Assembly (NCBI GenBank): GCA_015680685.1
Contig: MNCI01005009.1
Coordinates: forward strand, 134,011-198,010
DNA: 64,000 nt
Origin: Gnetum montanum
Lineage: Eukaryota; Streptophyta; Gnetopsida; Gnetales; Gnetaceae
Direction: 5' to 3'
Notes under the pieces: model-generated
The model's input: the letters and a program-made list of their open reading frames with translations, nothing else
What the model was told of the DNA's origin: nothing
Databases searched by the model: none
Position numbers and translations under genes: made by a program
Part shown: one piece after another, positions 22,230 through 36,140 of the stretch
How the letters are laid out: each line of letters starts with the position of its first letter
Position numbering within the stretch: position 1 is the first letter of the stretch

Positions 22230-25200
22230 ATATGAATGGTTAATTGGATTGGCCAATTCATTCCCATCTATGTTTACCAATTTGAATGCCCCATTGCCAT
22301 AGGCTTTGGCAAGTAGTAAAGGTTCTTTCCAATTGGTTAAGAATTTGTCCACATGTTCATGAATGACCTTGAGAAGTAGGTCTCCTTCCTTGAATTTTGG
22401 TCTATTTAAATCATGATGAAATTGTTTCTTCTACCTCTCTTGATATCTTTTTATATGAGCAAGCATTTGTATTTGCCATTTTGCCACCAAATCAATATCA
22501 ATGGTACACAGCTCCTTGTTTTTCCCATCATTGATGAAATTAGATAGAGTTTCTCTTGCAAATGGAACCTGCAATTCAAGAGGAAAAATAGCTTTAGATC
22601 CATAAACAATGCTATACAAGGTAACACCAGTTGCAATTCAAAAGATAGTCTTATAGGCCCAAAGTGTGTGGAAAAGCTACTCATGCCACTTATATCTGTT
22701 GTTATTTAGAATCTTTTTGAGCAAGTTTGTGGTGACCTTGTTACTAGCTTTAGCTTGTTCATTACCTTGAGGATAATATGGTGAAAAAAATAATGCTTAA
22801 TGCTTAGTTGTTGACAAAAGGTTTATGTTTCTTGGCTACTGAATTATGGTCCATTATCTATGACTATAGTTAATGATATTCCAAAATGAGCTACTATGTT
22901 ATCTACTATGAATTTACAAAATTCTTGAGACATTTTTTTCCTCAGAGGAATAGATTTAATCCACATTGTAAAATATTTAGTTGTAGTGATGATAAAGTTA
23001 TGCCTTGTGAAAGAATTAGGCATTATAGGTCCAATAATGTCAATTCCCCATTGTTGAAAGTAGTGTGTAACTTAGTTGGTGGCACGTGTATTAGGTTGTT
23101 GTGCCATTGATAGGTATTATAAATTTAACCTTTTGTAGGTAGCCACTTTCCATATAGGGCCAATAGTATCCTAATCATCTAATTTTTGTGATCATGGCTC
23201 TAGGTCCTATACGTCCTCCACATATACCTTCATGGACATGCTCAAGGATTGTGCAAGCTTTAGTTTTATCCAAGCACACTGACAATATGTCATCATAGGA
23301 CCTTTGACATATTGTGTTATCAGCTATAGTTACATACTTTTTTAATCTTTTACATAACATTTTTTTGAGAAACAGTCAAATTCTATGGGGATTCACCATG
23401 CATTAAGTAAAACTTAATATCTTCATACCACTTCTTTTGAGGGACATTATTAGTGGTGACTATAGAGATTCCTTTGATGTTTTGCATGATGGGAAGAGTG
23501 TAGTTCTTTGTTAAAGAATGTAACTTACTAAAAAAATTTTGGCATTACACTTAGGGCTAAGATTACAATGGCATTAGCTAAGGTATTCTCAGTTTGGGGT
23601 ATATTTTGAATGCCAATTTCTGTAAATTGTTTCATTAGTTTCTTAGCTAGGTCACAATGAGGTTGTAAATGTTTGGCTTTACATGTGTAAACCTTAGTTA
23701 CTTGGTTAACCATAAGTTACAAATCACCTTTTATCATCAAGCATTTGATTACTTGACTATGAGCTACCATCATTTTTCTGATTAATCCCTCATACTCCAC
23801 CACATTGTTGGTACATGAAAATTGAAAATGGTAAGAAAAGGATTGGATTACACTAGAAGATGATGTTAAGATGTTAGTAGCACTAGCCTTGTGGGTAGTT
23901 GAAGCTCTATCAAAGTGTATAATAGCCTTGTAACCCTTAGGTACCTTGTTAACAATTTTGACATGTTCATTAGGAAATTCAGGATCTATGATTGCATTGT
24001 CTTCAACTAGGAAAACTGTGAGTTGCATGGCTATAGCTTTACCTTTGGCTAAGGCTTGGGAGATGTAATGTAAGTTAAACTTAGCTATTATTACCTTCCA
24101 CCAGGCTATTCGGCTACTTTTGTAGATTTTGATCGTTATGGCTCTTAATATGTTATCTTTGCATATAACGCTGACTTGACTCCTAAAGAGATAGTATCTT
24201 GACTTCTTCAAGGAGAAGATCAAGGCTAGATAATACTTATCAACCTCTGTGGATTGGGTATTATAGTCTATTAATGCATGGCTTAAGTAGTATATAGGTA
24301 GTTCTACTTCATCATCTCATTTTTGACAAAGTAGATAGGCTATGGATGTGTCTGAGATTACAAGGTAGATGTAAAAAGATTTATCCTTTTGTGACATATA
24401 CACTATTGGTAGTTGAGATAGCTCTTGTTTAATGTTTTCAAAGGCTTATTTGTAGTGGGTAGTCCACTCATAGTGAACTCCTTTTTAAAAAAAATGTTAC
24501 ATGAGTTATAGCTTATCCATACTCCTTGAGATGAACCTACAGATAAATTACAATCTACCTTGTAATCCCCATAGTATCTTAAGGTTAGTAGGTTCTACCA
24601 TATTGGTTATGGCCTTAACCTTATCAAAACTAACACATATCCCTGCTTCAGACACTACAAAGCCAAGCATCTTATTAGTTTTAATACCAAAGACACACTT
24701 CTTAGGATTGATTCTAAGTTCATATTTAAGACATCATTTAAGTACTAGGTTAAGGTCACATGCATGATCATTGGCCACTTTGGATTTGACTACTATGTCA
24801 TCCACATGATCATTGAGTAAGCCTAGCATCTAGTCACTAAATATGTAGGTCATAGCTTATTAATAGGTCGTGCTTACATTCTTTAGACCAAATGGCATCA
24901 TGATATAATAAAATGATCCCCAAGGAGCCATGAAGGCTATGTAAAGTTAATGCTTTGGGTTGATCCTAACCTAGTTATATTCCAAGAACCTCTCCATAAA
25001 GGACAATTAGGCATGTCCAACTATAGTATCGATGTATTGATGAGTTGGTCAATATTAGGTAAAGGAAAATCATCTTTAATAGTTGCCTTATTTAGGTCTC
25101 AGAATTTGATGCAAATACATATACTCACATTTTTTTAGGAACTATGACTATGTTGGATATCTAATTTTCATAATTAACAACTCAAATGAAACTAACTTGA

Positions 25201-25600
25201 TAAAGTTTCATGATCTTATCACAAACTTCCAAGGCTAGATCTGGTCTAATTTGACAAACCTTTTGTTTAATTGGTTTAATATTAAGATTAAGTATAATGT
25301 TATGTTGAATTAGGTGTGGATTGAGACATAGGATATCTTCATATGACCATGCAAAGGTCTTAATGTTATTCTGAAGGACCTTGGTGATGTCTTGAGCCTA
25401 CTGCAGTTCAAGTAAGAAACATAATTTTAGTGTTTTCTCCTCACCATTATGGGTTGTGAATGGAACCTTAGCTAGAGAGTCTTTAGTGATGTCACTAGCC
25501 TCAAGATGAAGGATTTTAACTACATGTTCAAGCCATTCAAGAAGCTTTTCTATAGAGGCCATGTGGTTGAACAGGCTTTCAATCTCAAGATATAGGTAAT
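22230..25600 (-). pseudogene. Ty3/Gypsy pol remnant (Tat-like; RT, RNase H, second RNase H, integrase)
   Basis: Decayed minus-strand polyprotein read from high to low coordinates. RT: FAWSYEDIL (about 25320), KPIKQKVCQIRPD, then a YIDD-box equivalent HVDDIVVKSK (about 24790) and INPKKCVFGI. End of the first RNase H: KKSRYYLF (about 24200) and GRIAWW-type text. A second RNase H at 23530-24000 starts HFDRASTTHK (the usual DGAS has become DRAS) and has CTNNVVEYEGLI. Integrase: zinc-binding region EHVHEGICGG (about 23240), LYSIVYGSKAIFPLEL (22600), and the C-terminal ANPINHSYLKHYY near 22260. Many stops and frameshifts. Two RNase H domains ahead of integrase is the arrangement known in the plant Tat lineage. 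No LTRs identified. Confidence 0.85.
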
Positions 25601-28600
25601 CAAGATCAATGGATCACTCAACATCACCATAGGATCTATTCAGGCTTAAAGGTAAGCTAAATTACTTCCAGGTATCCATACTCTAGTCTTGCACACCAAC
25701 CATAAGCACATTAAGTGGCACTTGTATGATAAAATTATTAAATAATGTAAAATATTATAAAGATAGAACAAAATAAGGTCAAGTCAAAACATAGTGAAAC
25801 AAGGCAAGGTAGGATAGTATATACTCAAACATGGTCATATTTTGCAAATTTTAGTCCTTATTGGGTCATGGTGGAAGGCCTACTTGACTAGGTAGAGTCA
25901 TTGTAAGGCTTGTGGGAGTTTTCAGGGTTCAGAATTAGCAAGCTTGAACTGAGTTCCACTTCCTCAAAACTTCATACACTATGCCCATGTGCTAGGTAGT
26001 GTAGGGAACTATTATGCCAACATATGAAACTAAAATATGTGGTTTCTAGGTGATCTAGACTCAATTTTGGGCATTCCTAGGCTCTCATGATAGCTTCAAG
26101 GACCTGCAAAAGGATTTGGGTATCATGAATGGTTGTTTTGAGCTCATTTTGAGTGAGGAAAAAGGTAGTTTATGGTTCTTATGTTGGACTTAATAGTTTT
26201 TACACTAGCCAATGTATTTTCCCCAAGGCCATATTGTATTTCTTTCAAAATTTGATTCTAGGTGATTTTTTCAACTAGTTTTTGGGTACCAAGGCCTATG
26301 GGTGTCAACATAGTGATCTAGGAGAGAAAATAAGTTAATGTTGATTTGGGCTAATGAAGTCATTGTAAGCTACCACACCTTGATTTATATGTTAGCCAAC
26401 ATATAAATCCTAGTCCCTAGCCTATTTATGCTAGAAGAATTGTTTCATGGGTTATCAAATCTAAAATTTTGGCTACATCAGGCTTCAAAAGAAACACATA
26501 GGTCTTAGTGTTGAAAAATGACATTTTCTAGGTCAAAATTAATCAACGAAAGCTTGTTCTACAATTTTTATGTTCGCAATACATTGACTAACATATTTCT
26601 CTTAGTGCATAAGAGTAAAAGTGATGAAACTGAAATTTTCCATGCCTAACCAAGGTTAGATTATAGCTAGCTTTTACTTTCAAGGTCCCAGGATTCTCCA
26701 TTAAAATTTTGAGTAATCTAGGATGTTTAAAACTGGTCCAATCCTTTAGACAATGTATTTATACATTGGATAGCATATAAACCTTGTATTCCAAAGATAA
26801 AAAGTGATTCTTGATAGTTTTTGAGATCATTCGTCTTGATTTATTGGCCTCTAAGGTTATTGGTGTCTGTGGCTAGGATTTGGTGACTAGTATAATGCAT
26901 TTTGAGGTTATTCAAATTGGCATAAGGCTTGTTCTTAATTTTTATGCTAGCCATTATGGTATTCAGCATATAAATACTATATTCCTAGTGTAAAAATCCA
27001 AGATTTGGATTTGTGAAGCCAGTTTGATTACCTTTCCTGCTCCTTAGGGCTCCCAAATTACCACTTAGAATTTTGTGCTAAGATGAGGGTTTTTGGTAGC
27101 ATGAGAGGGTAGAGGAGAGTCTATTGATGATTTTTATGCTTCATATATTCTCATAAACATAAATTCTATGCTCCCCCAATGGAAAAATTAGGTATTGACT
27201 TATTTTGACACCTCTTGGCTTAACTTCTAAAGTTTCATGGCTATCAGAGATGCTTGCTAGGGTTAAGGATAGGGTTTGATAATTTAGAAGGCGACTCAAG
27301 ATTTAGTTTGAGTATTTTATTTTGGTTATCTCTTAAATACATTGGATAATGTATTTTTCACACATTCCTAGCATAAAAAACCTTGGATAATTATTTTAGC
27401 TATTTCAAGCTATCTTGTAGCACCTAGAGGTTTCCCTATAATAATGCTTAGAGTTCTAGTGTAACATGGAGCTTTGTTGATTACCATTCATCAAATATGA
27501 ACTACTAGAGTTTTCATTTACCAATGGTTAAAGCTTGTAACTTATTCCATGGCCTACATGTTTGGCTAAGCATAATTTCCCAACATAAAAATGTGTTGAA
27601 GCCTTAAATCCCAATGTATAAGGATTTTTCATGATTCATTTTTTAGCACCTTGTGGGGTCCACCTAAGATTAAAGGTTATTCAAGTGAAGATCTCAATCA
27701 AGCCAAACATAATTATTTCTTTCCTTTTGTGAACATTGAGTCCATTGGATGTGAGGTGGACATTTCAAGATTATCAGCTTCTAGTTCCAATGCATAAGTA
27801 TAAGGGAAGCCCAAGCATTAATACTTTTGTGCATGCAACTTTCCTGAGCTTGGTTTCTAGTAGAGGTAGTGCTTGAGAGAAACTCTTTGATAGATCTAGG
27901 CTTCAATTTTCAATGTTCAAGAGAGTATTTCACTCTTCTCCCACCCAAAGGTAGCACAGTTATAGAAGAAGTGAAGATTTTGCTCTTATTTTCATAAGAT
28001 GTTAAGGAGAAAAGGATCNGAAGAAGTGAAGATTTTGCTCTTATTTTCATAAGATGTTAAGGAGAAAAGGATCATCAAGAAAAAACTCCATTTTGAAAGA
28101 GGAAGACGAGGCTAAAAATATCATCTTCTAGCTTTCTAAATCTTTCATCATTGAGGGCCCTTCAACTATGATGACTAGGTACCCATCTTTCACTCTTTTT
28201 TTTATTGATTTTTGTTGCAATGTGAAAGTGTTTTCTATAGCCTAGGCTTGTTTGTGTGAAAATTTTTGGTTTTTCTTGTGTGAAATCCTGTCTTTAGGCT
28301 GTATGGTCGCATATGTATTTTAATGTTTTATTTAGGACTCTCTTCTACAAAAATTTAAGTTTTTAAAGCCCATTCTATGCATTTTTTACCCTAAATTTTG
28401 TCGAAAAAATAGCCAAACTTTGTGATATTTTTATAAGCTTATGGTGCATGATTTGCAATTTTGGAGTTCATGAAGCTATTAAAAAAGGTTTAATGATCAA
28501 AATAGAATAACTATTTTAAGATCTTCCATTAATTTTTGGTAATTTTTTCCATAGACTAATGCATGACATTTTTCCTATTTTCCATGATTTTTCCTCCAAA

Positions 28601-30460
28601 AATTGACAATGTTGGCTTACCTAAGCAATTTTTTGGCAATGTCCTAACACCCTAGGAATTTCTAGGAAGTGTAGAAGGGCTCTACACAATATTTCAAAAT
28701 TTTTAAATTTTTTCTATAATTTTCCAAGAGGTTTTACTACAATTGTTTCATTGCAAATTGGCTTCTTAAAGAAAAAATTCAAGTAATTTCGGTTCACAAT
28801 TTTGAATTTTATATGTTTATTGGTGCAATTTTGGTATGCAATTTGAGGTGATATATGCTTTTTTGTAATTTTTAAGTTATAAAAATTTTAAAATATTTTT
28901 ATTATGAATTTTTCTAGCCACATGAATTGCCCTATACAGTTGTAGTTTCAATTCTTAAGCTTGTAGGCTTCCTAGCCTGTAGTGGTAGCATTGATCACTT
29001 TTTGTGTTTTTAGACTCCATCCAAGGTCCCTAGAGGTCATTTACATGTTTTTCAGGTGCCTTAAATTTTATTTTTAATTTTTTGAAATTTTTCTTTAGCT
29101 TTCTCAAAGTTTTTACTACAACTATTTCGCTGTAAGCTAGTTCTTCTTATAAAAATTTAAGTCAATTTGAGCTAGAATTTTAACTTTTTTTTATAGTTGA
29201 TTGAGCATTGTTAGAATAAATTTGAATTTTTTATAGGATTATTTCCATTTTTTAGAGTTTTCAATAATTTTTATGCATTTTTATTAACTATAGGATTACC
29301 TTCATTAGTTCAAATTTTTTAGGCTACTTGGTTAATACTTGGTTTTATGGAATTGTAAATAGGTTCAATTTTAGCTTTTTTGTCATGGTTAAAGTTAATG
29401 ATTTTGGATTGTTATGTGTATACTTATGTAATTTTGTGTGGCAATGTTGACATTACACTTGTTATTTTTGTCTTATTGTTGTTAAATTTTATTGACTATT
29501 ATTTTGTGTTTTAATGGTGGTATTGTTCATTATGTAAGGACTTTTTGAAGTCTATCTTGATAGTCATGGAACTAGTTGGGATCTTATGCTACATAGGTGT
29601 GCCTAGAAAAAATAATTTTCCTTCCAGCATGATTCTTGATCATGGCTCTTTATGATTCAGGGATAGGATCAAAGAGTTCTTAGCATACCTACTTGAAAAC
29701 TTTAGTGTGATTATGTGGTCACACACTTTTATCAGGATCTACTAGCTGTATTGCCAAGTTCATGGTGAATGATCCTAGAACTCAAGTAAAAGGTGACTAG
29801 CATGATGATTCATATCCATTGAGGACATGCAAGTTATCCTAGATTTGGGACATGCCTGAGTTCACTTGCTAAAATGTCAAAAACATCTTAATGATAGGCC
29901 ACTAGATCAACGGTTTGTTTTAGAATCCTCCTAGCACCTTCTATGTTTTGCAAGCATAAGCTTCATCCTTACTTTTTATTTTGTTCCTATGTTATTTTTG
30001 TTAGGCTATTGGCTTTAATGATTTTTAGGATCACATGTTGTAGGCATAGGATGCATGATGGAGGATTGATCAAAAGTGATCAAATCTTATCCATGGCACA
30101 CATACCCTTGGAAGTTTTTGCATAAGGCCCAACCATGAAATTTGTGGTGTTGTAGTAGCTAAAGGATGGCTTTCATAAATATACTTCATATTTTTCTCAA
30201 GTCTACCACAAGTGTTTGGCCACTAGAACTACTTATACTTGGTGGGGTCTCCCAAACTTGGGTATACATGCACCTATGATTTCCAAGGCCCCTACATTGC
30301 ATAAGCCAAGTAGTTATTTTCTTGTAATTTTTATTCATGTAATGTCAATGTTTTCTTACTTTGTAGTTACTTTGGCTTTAATTGGTTAATTGGATTTAAC
30401 TGTGTGGTTATAAATTTAATTTTAATTTATCATGTTTATTATTTTTTCTTTATATGGTCT
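25601..30460. other. AT-rich stretch without recognised genes
   Basis: No domain seen on either strand. Holds diverged repeats of the type 'ttttatgctagccat-atg' between 26200 and 27600 and very T-rich DNA at 28300-29300. The Gag and protease of the Gypsy element should lie just above 25600 but I could not recognise them. Confidence 0.5.
27965..28073. other. Assembly join: 54-bp duplication around one N
   Basis: 27965-28018 and 28020-28073 are identical and separated by the single N at 28019. This is an unmerged contig overlap and not a biological repeat. Confidence 0.9.
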
Positions 30461-30464
30461 AGTT

Positions 30465-31370
30465 ATGCCAAAGGCTAATGGGCTATTCATGTTGGATTGT
30501 AGGTCCTATCCCTAGATCTACCATTGTTGTGGTTACCTTAGGACATGAGGAGGAGAAGCTCATTCTCAAGTGGGATGAAGTAGACTTAGTGCAGGAGTGG
30601 TTGGCAAGTAAGGCACTCAGGGAGATCTAGCAAAGGATCATCAACGTAGGTTTTCTTGATTTGTTCATGCTTCCTAGCCTATCAATGCCTACTACAGAGG
30701 TGGTGAATGTAATTAACTCCTTTGAAAAATAAGTCAAAAAATTCATCTCTCATGTTCATGATGTGCCTGTTAGCTTGAGTGTTAATGAATCCACATTTAG
30801 TGATCTTTTCAATGTACCTTTTAATGACATCAAGGTTTGCAAATGAGCAAAACAATAGGTGATCGATAGAGAGGAGGTTAAAGGGTGGCTTAATTTCGTA
30901 TTAGTGAAGGGTTGTCCTTTGATTAGTATAAGGTCATAGAGGCCAATGAGGCATATCCTCTATTTTTCTCTAAAGCTTTTCACTTGTTGCTATTGCAAAA
31001 GAAGTTCATTGGTATTCATTAGGCTTGAACCATGAAAAATGTCCTCATCGAGGGTACTAAGTTCAACTAGGCTATGTTCTTGGTCTCTAGGCTATGAGAA
31101 GAGATTAAAAAATTCTACAATAACCTTAATATGATATGCCACATGAACTTTGCATTTTTCACTACATATCTAAGAAGGTTCATGGAATTTTTGGTGGTCA
31201 ACAAGGATGGAAAGTGGATGAGTTATGATCCCTTCCAATTTTCCAAGCCTTGGATCAAACATATTGTTATAGTTATGTAGGTTCAAGATTCACTAGTTGA
31301 AGATGTGAGAGAATCATTGTTAGTTATCACTAAGAAATTTAGTGGTACACATTTTTCTTTTGTAATAAAC
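30465..31370 (+). pseudogene. Unidentified degenerate coding remnant
   Basis: One plus-strand frame reads through about 300 codons with several stops. Segments include LGHEEEKLILKWDEVDLVQE, KKFISHVHDVPVSLSVNEST, FSDLFNVPFNDIKVCK, and FFTTYLRRFMEFLVVNKDGK followed by WMSYDPFQFSKPWIKHIV. The composition is that of a soluble helical protein. I do not recognise it with certainty. The pattern 'VPVSLSVNESTFSDLFNVP' recalls the extra ORF carried by some large plant Gypsy elements, but that is a guess. It ends where the minus-strand integrase of the next element begins, near 31350. Confidence 0.4.
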
Positions 31371-32440
31371 TATCTTTAGCTCTATCCATTTTGGCTTCTC
31401 TATTGAGGAGCAAAGTCATGAAACTTCTATCTTTATTGATTTTATCAATATATTTTTCTAGAAAATCTAATGTTCAACTTATAATATTTTTCATAATTCT
31501 AGCAAGTAAACTGTAGACTAAGCTATAAGCTGACATTCCAATAGCCTTCTTAAATCTAATATGATCAGTCCATAATGTAGATCGTAAGAAATTGATCCAA
31601 TTTTCTAGATTACCATCCATTGATTTCTTAATGTAGGAAATAATCTTTTTATTTGTAGATTTAGCTAAGCCATTCCATTGAGGATAGTAATTTGAAGAAG
31701 AAAATATAAGGATGGATTTTTCCAATGCCCATGTTATAAATTCTTCAAATTGGAAAAGTAGGTCCATTATCGAATACCAACACTTCAGGTAGACCAAAAT
31801 GACTTAGAATTTGATCTTCCAAGGACTTAATCACATTTAATGCTGAAAATTTTCTTAGAGCCTTTGCTTTAGACCATTTGGTAAAGTAATTGGTAGTTGT
31901 AAGAATAAATTTATGCTTATCTCTCAAAGGCGTAATTGTACTAATAAAGTCTAAGCTCCATTGCTGAAATGGTCTATCCACAATCACTAGTTTTAAAGGA
32001 GCTCTAGCCTTTTTAATTTTTGATCCATGAATTTGACATTTATAACATCATTGAATTTTTAAACTAATATCTTGATACATACTAGGTCAATAAAAATCAT
32101 AATGAAGTATATCTTGCATAGTAGACTTAGGAGATTCATAGAACAAATTAGAATGATCATGGAATTATTCTAAAATAGGACAAATTTGATCATTATTGAT
32201 ACATTCTAAAAAAATCCCTCTAAAATCATTTCTATATAATATTTCATCTTTAATCATAAATTTATTTTCCTTTTTAAAGAAAGCTCTCTTTTGACTTGCA
32301 ATTAGGTTATTTGAAACCTTTTGTGTATTAAGGAATTCTAGAATTTCATCATAACAATTTTCTTCACAAGGCTTAAGTACACATACTTCATCTTCTCTAT
32401 CCATTAATTTGGCTAATTCCACTCCTTTAATAATTTTTCA
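31330..32440 (-). pseudogene. Gypsy element 2: integrase
   Basis: Three minus-strand pieces. 32165-32422 is the N-terminal region after RNase H. 31745-31987 reads RPFQQWSLDFISTITPL, HKFILTTTNYFTKWSKAKAL and LPEVLVFDNGPTF, with the two catalytic Asp of the D,D-35-E core (LDF and FDNG). 31474-31797 has SSNYYPQWNGLAKSTNK, where the usual catalytic-Glu motif N-G-x-A-E has become N-G-L-A-K, and SAYSLVYSLLAR of the C-terminal part. Shifts and the lost Glu make it inactive. The 3' LTR is not found; the element ends near 31350 against an unrelated plus-strand remnant. Confidence 0.85.
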
Positions 32441-33501
32441 TATTTCCAATGAAAATATAAAACCTTCAAGCTTTATGAGTCATTTTCATCTTTTTAATCA
32501 AATTTTATTTTGGGCTAAGAATTGTTTAACTGTAGGCTCTATTAGCATAATATAAACTAATGAGCTTTTCAAGTAATATTTGAAATGTAGAAGTGTCTTA
32601 GTAACTGTGAATGCTTGTTTCTCTAAGTTTGAATAATTTAACTCTAAACCATTCAATTGATATCCAAAAAAATTTGATAAGTTCACCTTGACCTTCATCT
32701 TTTTAAGTTAAAATGATAGTAACTAAATCACTTGAAGAAAAAACATATAACCAAAAGTCTTCTTTCAATTTTGGTTTTACCAAGTATGAAGCTTCTTGAA
32801 TATCTTTCTTATTTTCCACTAAGGCTCTCTTTGATTCTAGTGTTTTCTCTACTAGGATATCTATCTTTAGCATATGTATCAAAGGTTTAGTAATTTTGGT
32901 GAACCCAAGGACAAATTTGTTAACAAAATTTATCTTTTCAAAGAAAGATCTAATAGTTTTTTTATTTGTAGGATGCTCAATATTTTGTACTACTTGAATT
33001 TAAGAATTATCTATAGTAATTTATTTTTGACAAATAACATGGCCTAGCAAACTTCCTAATTTAACCCCAAAGATACATTTCTTAGGATTTAATGAAATAT
33101 CATACTCACGACATTTTTCAAAAACTTGTTGAAGCTAACCAATATGATCTTCTTTCCTTTTTTAAAAGATAATGATATCATCCAAATAAACAACAATGAA
33201 CTACCTATTAAACCTTTAAAGGCTAAATCCATTACTCTTTGAAAAGTAGCTCCAGCATTTGACAATCTAAAAGAAATTCTTTGGTAAGTGTAAGTTCCCC
33301 ACTTGGTAATAAATGTTGTTTTATATCTATCATCCTTATCTACCATGATCTTATTATAGCCTAAAAAACCATTTAGGAAAGAATATACTTACAACCTAAT
33401 ACTTTAATCAACATCTCATCAATTATAGGAAGTGGGTATTTATCTTTTTCAGAGGCTTCATTCAAATTTCTAAAACCTACACAAAGCCTAATATCACCAT
33501 T
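32441..33501 (-). pseudogene. Gypsy element 2: RT (distal part) and RNase H
   Basis: 33373-33501 starts with NGDIRLCVGFRNLNEASEKD and continues KYPLPIIDEML. 33089-33346 has YKTTFITKWGTYTYQRISF and NAGATFQRVMDLAFKGLIG; the catalytic YxDD box is damaged (IWMIS in the place of YLDDI). 32498-32698 reads ELNYSNLEKQAFTVTKTLLH and FKYYLKSS, the Gypsy RNase H. The sequence is cut exactly at the K-K-N-G-D-I-R motif by GP copy C; the preceding part of RT is at 39274. Confidence 0.88.
33497..33501. repeat. Target-site duplication of GP copy C, left (CCATT)
   Basis: CCATT here pairs with TCATT at 39274-39278 (one transition). Joining the flanks keeps the RT motif in frame. Confidence 0.8.
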
Positions 33502-34261
33502 TGATGAGTGGCGAGGTACCACTACACTCAACCATACGAATACGAGTGTCTCACGTGCGATTTGATCAAACTCCAAGGAGTAAGTGCTTACATGCCTTAA
33601 TGGAACATTAGTTAATCAATCATTGTCCTCCCAAACTTACTTGTATTGTCACAGTTGTATGGTTAAGTAAGTCTGAGGTATGTGATTTGTATAACTTTTA
33701 TCTTTTTAACGCCTATGCTAGTAGGGAAAGGTAAAGAGAACTAAATAACTAATTTTAATTAACTATTTACTAGCTAAGCTTTAATTATCCTAGCATTAGT
33801 ATCCATTCCCACTTGCCGCACACACCCTGAACCAATGCAATGCTACTGGGATTACCAAATGCTACTCATCACTGGGTTACCAAGCATTACACATGTGCTC
33901 AAAGTGGTCATACTGAATGCACTTAACTAGGAGAGTCAAGGGTTGAGAGAGATTAATTATCTAGGAAAGCATTTAAACATTTAACAATCATTAAATCCTA
34001 TTTAGCTTAGTCCATATGCTACAAGGTTTATCAGAAAGTTCATCTTTATTGTCGTACACAAATGTGTGCTTAGGTACAATTTGCTCGAATAAAGATCTAT
34101 TCACTTTGAGACTCCTACTAGGGGCACATGGAAATTATTCTAACTCTGGAATGGTAAAACTACTATAGTTTGGCTAAGGGACTAACTCTAGATGAGTGAA
34201 CAAGGGAAAGCTACCTCTTATTTATAGACATGATGGCGGGCCGCGATATCGCAGCTCATCA
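33502..34261 (-). repeat. GP copy C 3' LTR
   Basis: 760 bp, TGATGAG to CTCATCA. Only one GATATC core (34245) remains; about 33 bp between two GATATC units have been lost compared with the 5' LTR. Confidence 0.92.
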
Positions 34262-36140
34262 TACCCCCATGACTGAATGAAAACTCTTCCTCGAGTTCCT
34301 TACAAAATATTTGAAAGGTATGGGATTATTGAATTGAATGACACTAATAGTGAATGGGGTGACATGTGAATGGATAATCATTATAATACATGACAAATTA
34401 GTGTTCATGAAAACAAGAGTGAACACTATACACATTTGACATCCAGCCTTACTTGGCAGCTGAGAGAGAAGAGAGAAGAGAGAAGAGAGAGAGAAAATAA
34501 GTCATCTATTGTTGCCAATGCCAGCATTGCGCCTTTCATTGTCCATCCATGAGTGTGTTATCAATCTTGTTCCTTTCATAACTGCTTCAGCACCAATCCA
34601 TTTCAAGTGTTTCCTTTAGATCCAATTAGTTGTAGTATGATTGTCATCTGCACACACAACACAATCTGATATTAGCAAGGGTAAATGACTCACAATGTAG
34701 TTAATACCTTGCCTTAGTGTAAGGTCCATTGGCTGAGTTGTGATATGGCTAATGTGGATCTAGAGATATAATACTAGTGGCTACCCAAGGTGTAGGTGTT
34801 AGGAGAAAATCGAAAAAATTGGACTAGGACCCCCATGATTGAGAGCAAACCTCTGGTAGCGAGAGAATGGAAAAAGATAAGGAATAAGAAAGATGGAGAA
34901 AAAGGAAAAACGACAACACCGATAAAATATATGTCAAAGATGGAAATGAAAAAAATAAATGTTGATTGCAAAAATGTTTAGGGGAAAGAAATTAAAGGAT
35001 GGACCAAATAGGAATGTCAACGGGTCCTCCCCAAAGTAGGCTCATGCCCTTAATTCCCTAACAATCCCACATTCAAAGAGTTTGTAGGCTCTAGAAAATG
35101 TCATTTGTTAGCAAGAGTTAAATTCTTAACCACAAGAGTTTACCAAAAATAAAACAATGCATCAACCAAAATATAGACTATTGATATAACTAGTAATGAG
35201 TTGAAAAATGGAGAAAGAATGATGGAAAGAAGAGAATGGAATGGAGTCTCAAGAACAAGGTGATGTATAGTCCCTTGTGTATTAAATGTTAATGTGACTT
35301 AGTAGATCCCATTCCAAATCTAGCCTCAAACAATCCACATCCAATGAATTCGCATTAATGCATTTGGCCAATCCATCCACTTGGAGTAACAAGAATGCTT
35401 TTGCCAAAAAGTCACCACCATTCCAACGAAATGAGAAAGGAGAAAGTAGTAAGCGAGAAGGGCCTTAGTTAGAGGGAACATGTTTATTTGGTTCCATAAT
35501 TAGTGCTTGTAGCCTAGATGATTATTTTGTCTAAGGGATGTGCTTTGAAATCCATTTTTCTTTGCATAAGAACCACACCATACAAAGACTTATTATTTTA
35601 ATTAACTTAGCTTCCCAATAATGGAGCAATGTCAGAATGGTAAAGAAAAGCCAAGAAGGAAACATCCAAGCACCCAAGAGAATGACCAACACAAATGCAT
35701 GAGATTCCTTTGAAGTCACACCCTTTTCAATCCTTGAGGCCTTCCTTAGTTTGAGAAATGCCCAATCACCAATTTGTTGATAGTTCTTATTATTAAAGGA
35801 AAGGGACTGTATAGTTCCAAGCCATGAGAGACCATAGAAATTCATGGTTGCATGGATGATGTGGACTCATTTCTTGTTATATCAAAAGAACCATACTTTA
35901 GTATCAACATCATTACTTAAAGGTAAAAACAAAACATCAGCAATCAATGGAATACAGCTCATACCACCATCAGGAGCACTTATTAGGTGACAAATCAAAC
36001 AAAATAAACAAACACACAAATAAACGAAAAAGTATGAATGATGTTGCAAAACAAAAAAAAAAGTTAAAGAAATTTGTAAAACAAAAATGTGTAAAAAAAA
36101 ACTTAAAAAAAACTGAGGGCCTTGATTGATTAGCATAGGT
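34262..36140 (-). mobile_element. GP copy C: polypurine tract and 3' non-coding region
   Basis: Begins with the same AGTCATGGGGGTA block (element strand) as copy A, repeated in diverged form at 34827-34840 and at 36147-36159. Colinear with 3848-5823. A (GA)-rich run lies at 34462-34494. No domain. Confidence 0.8.
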
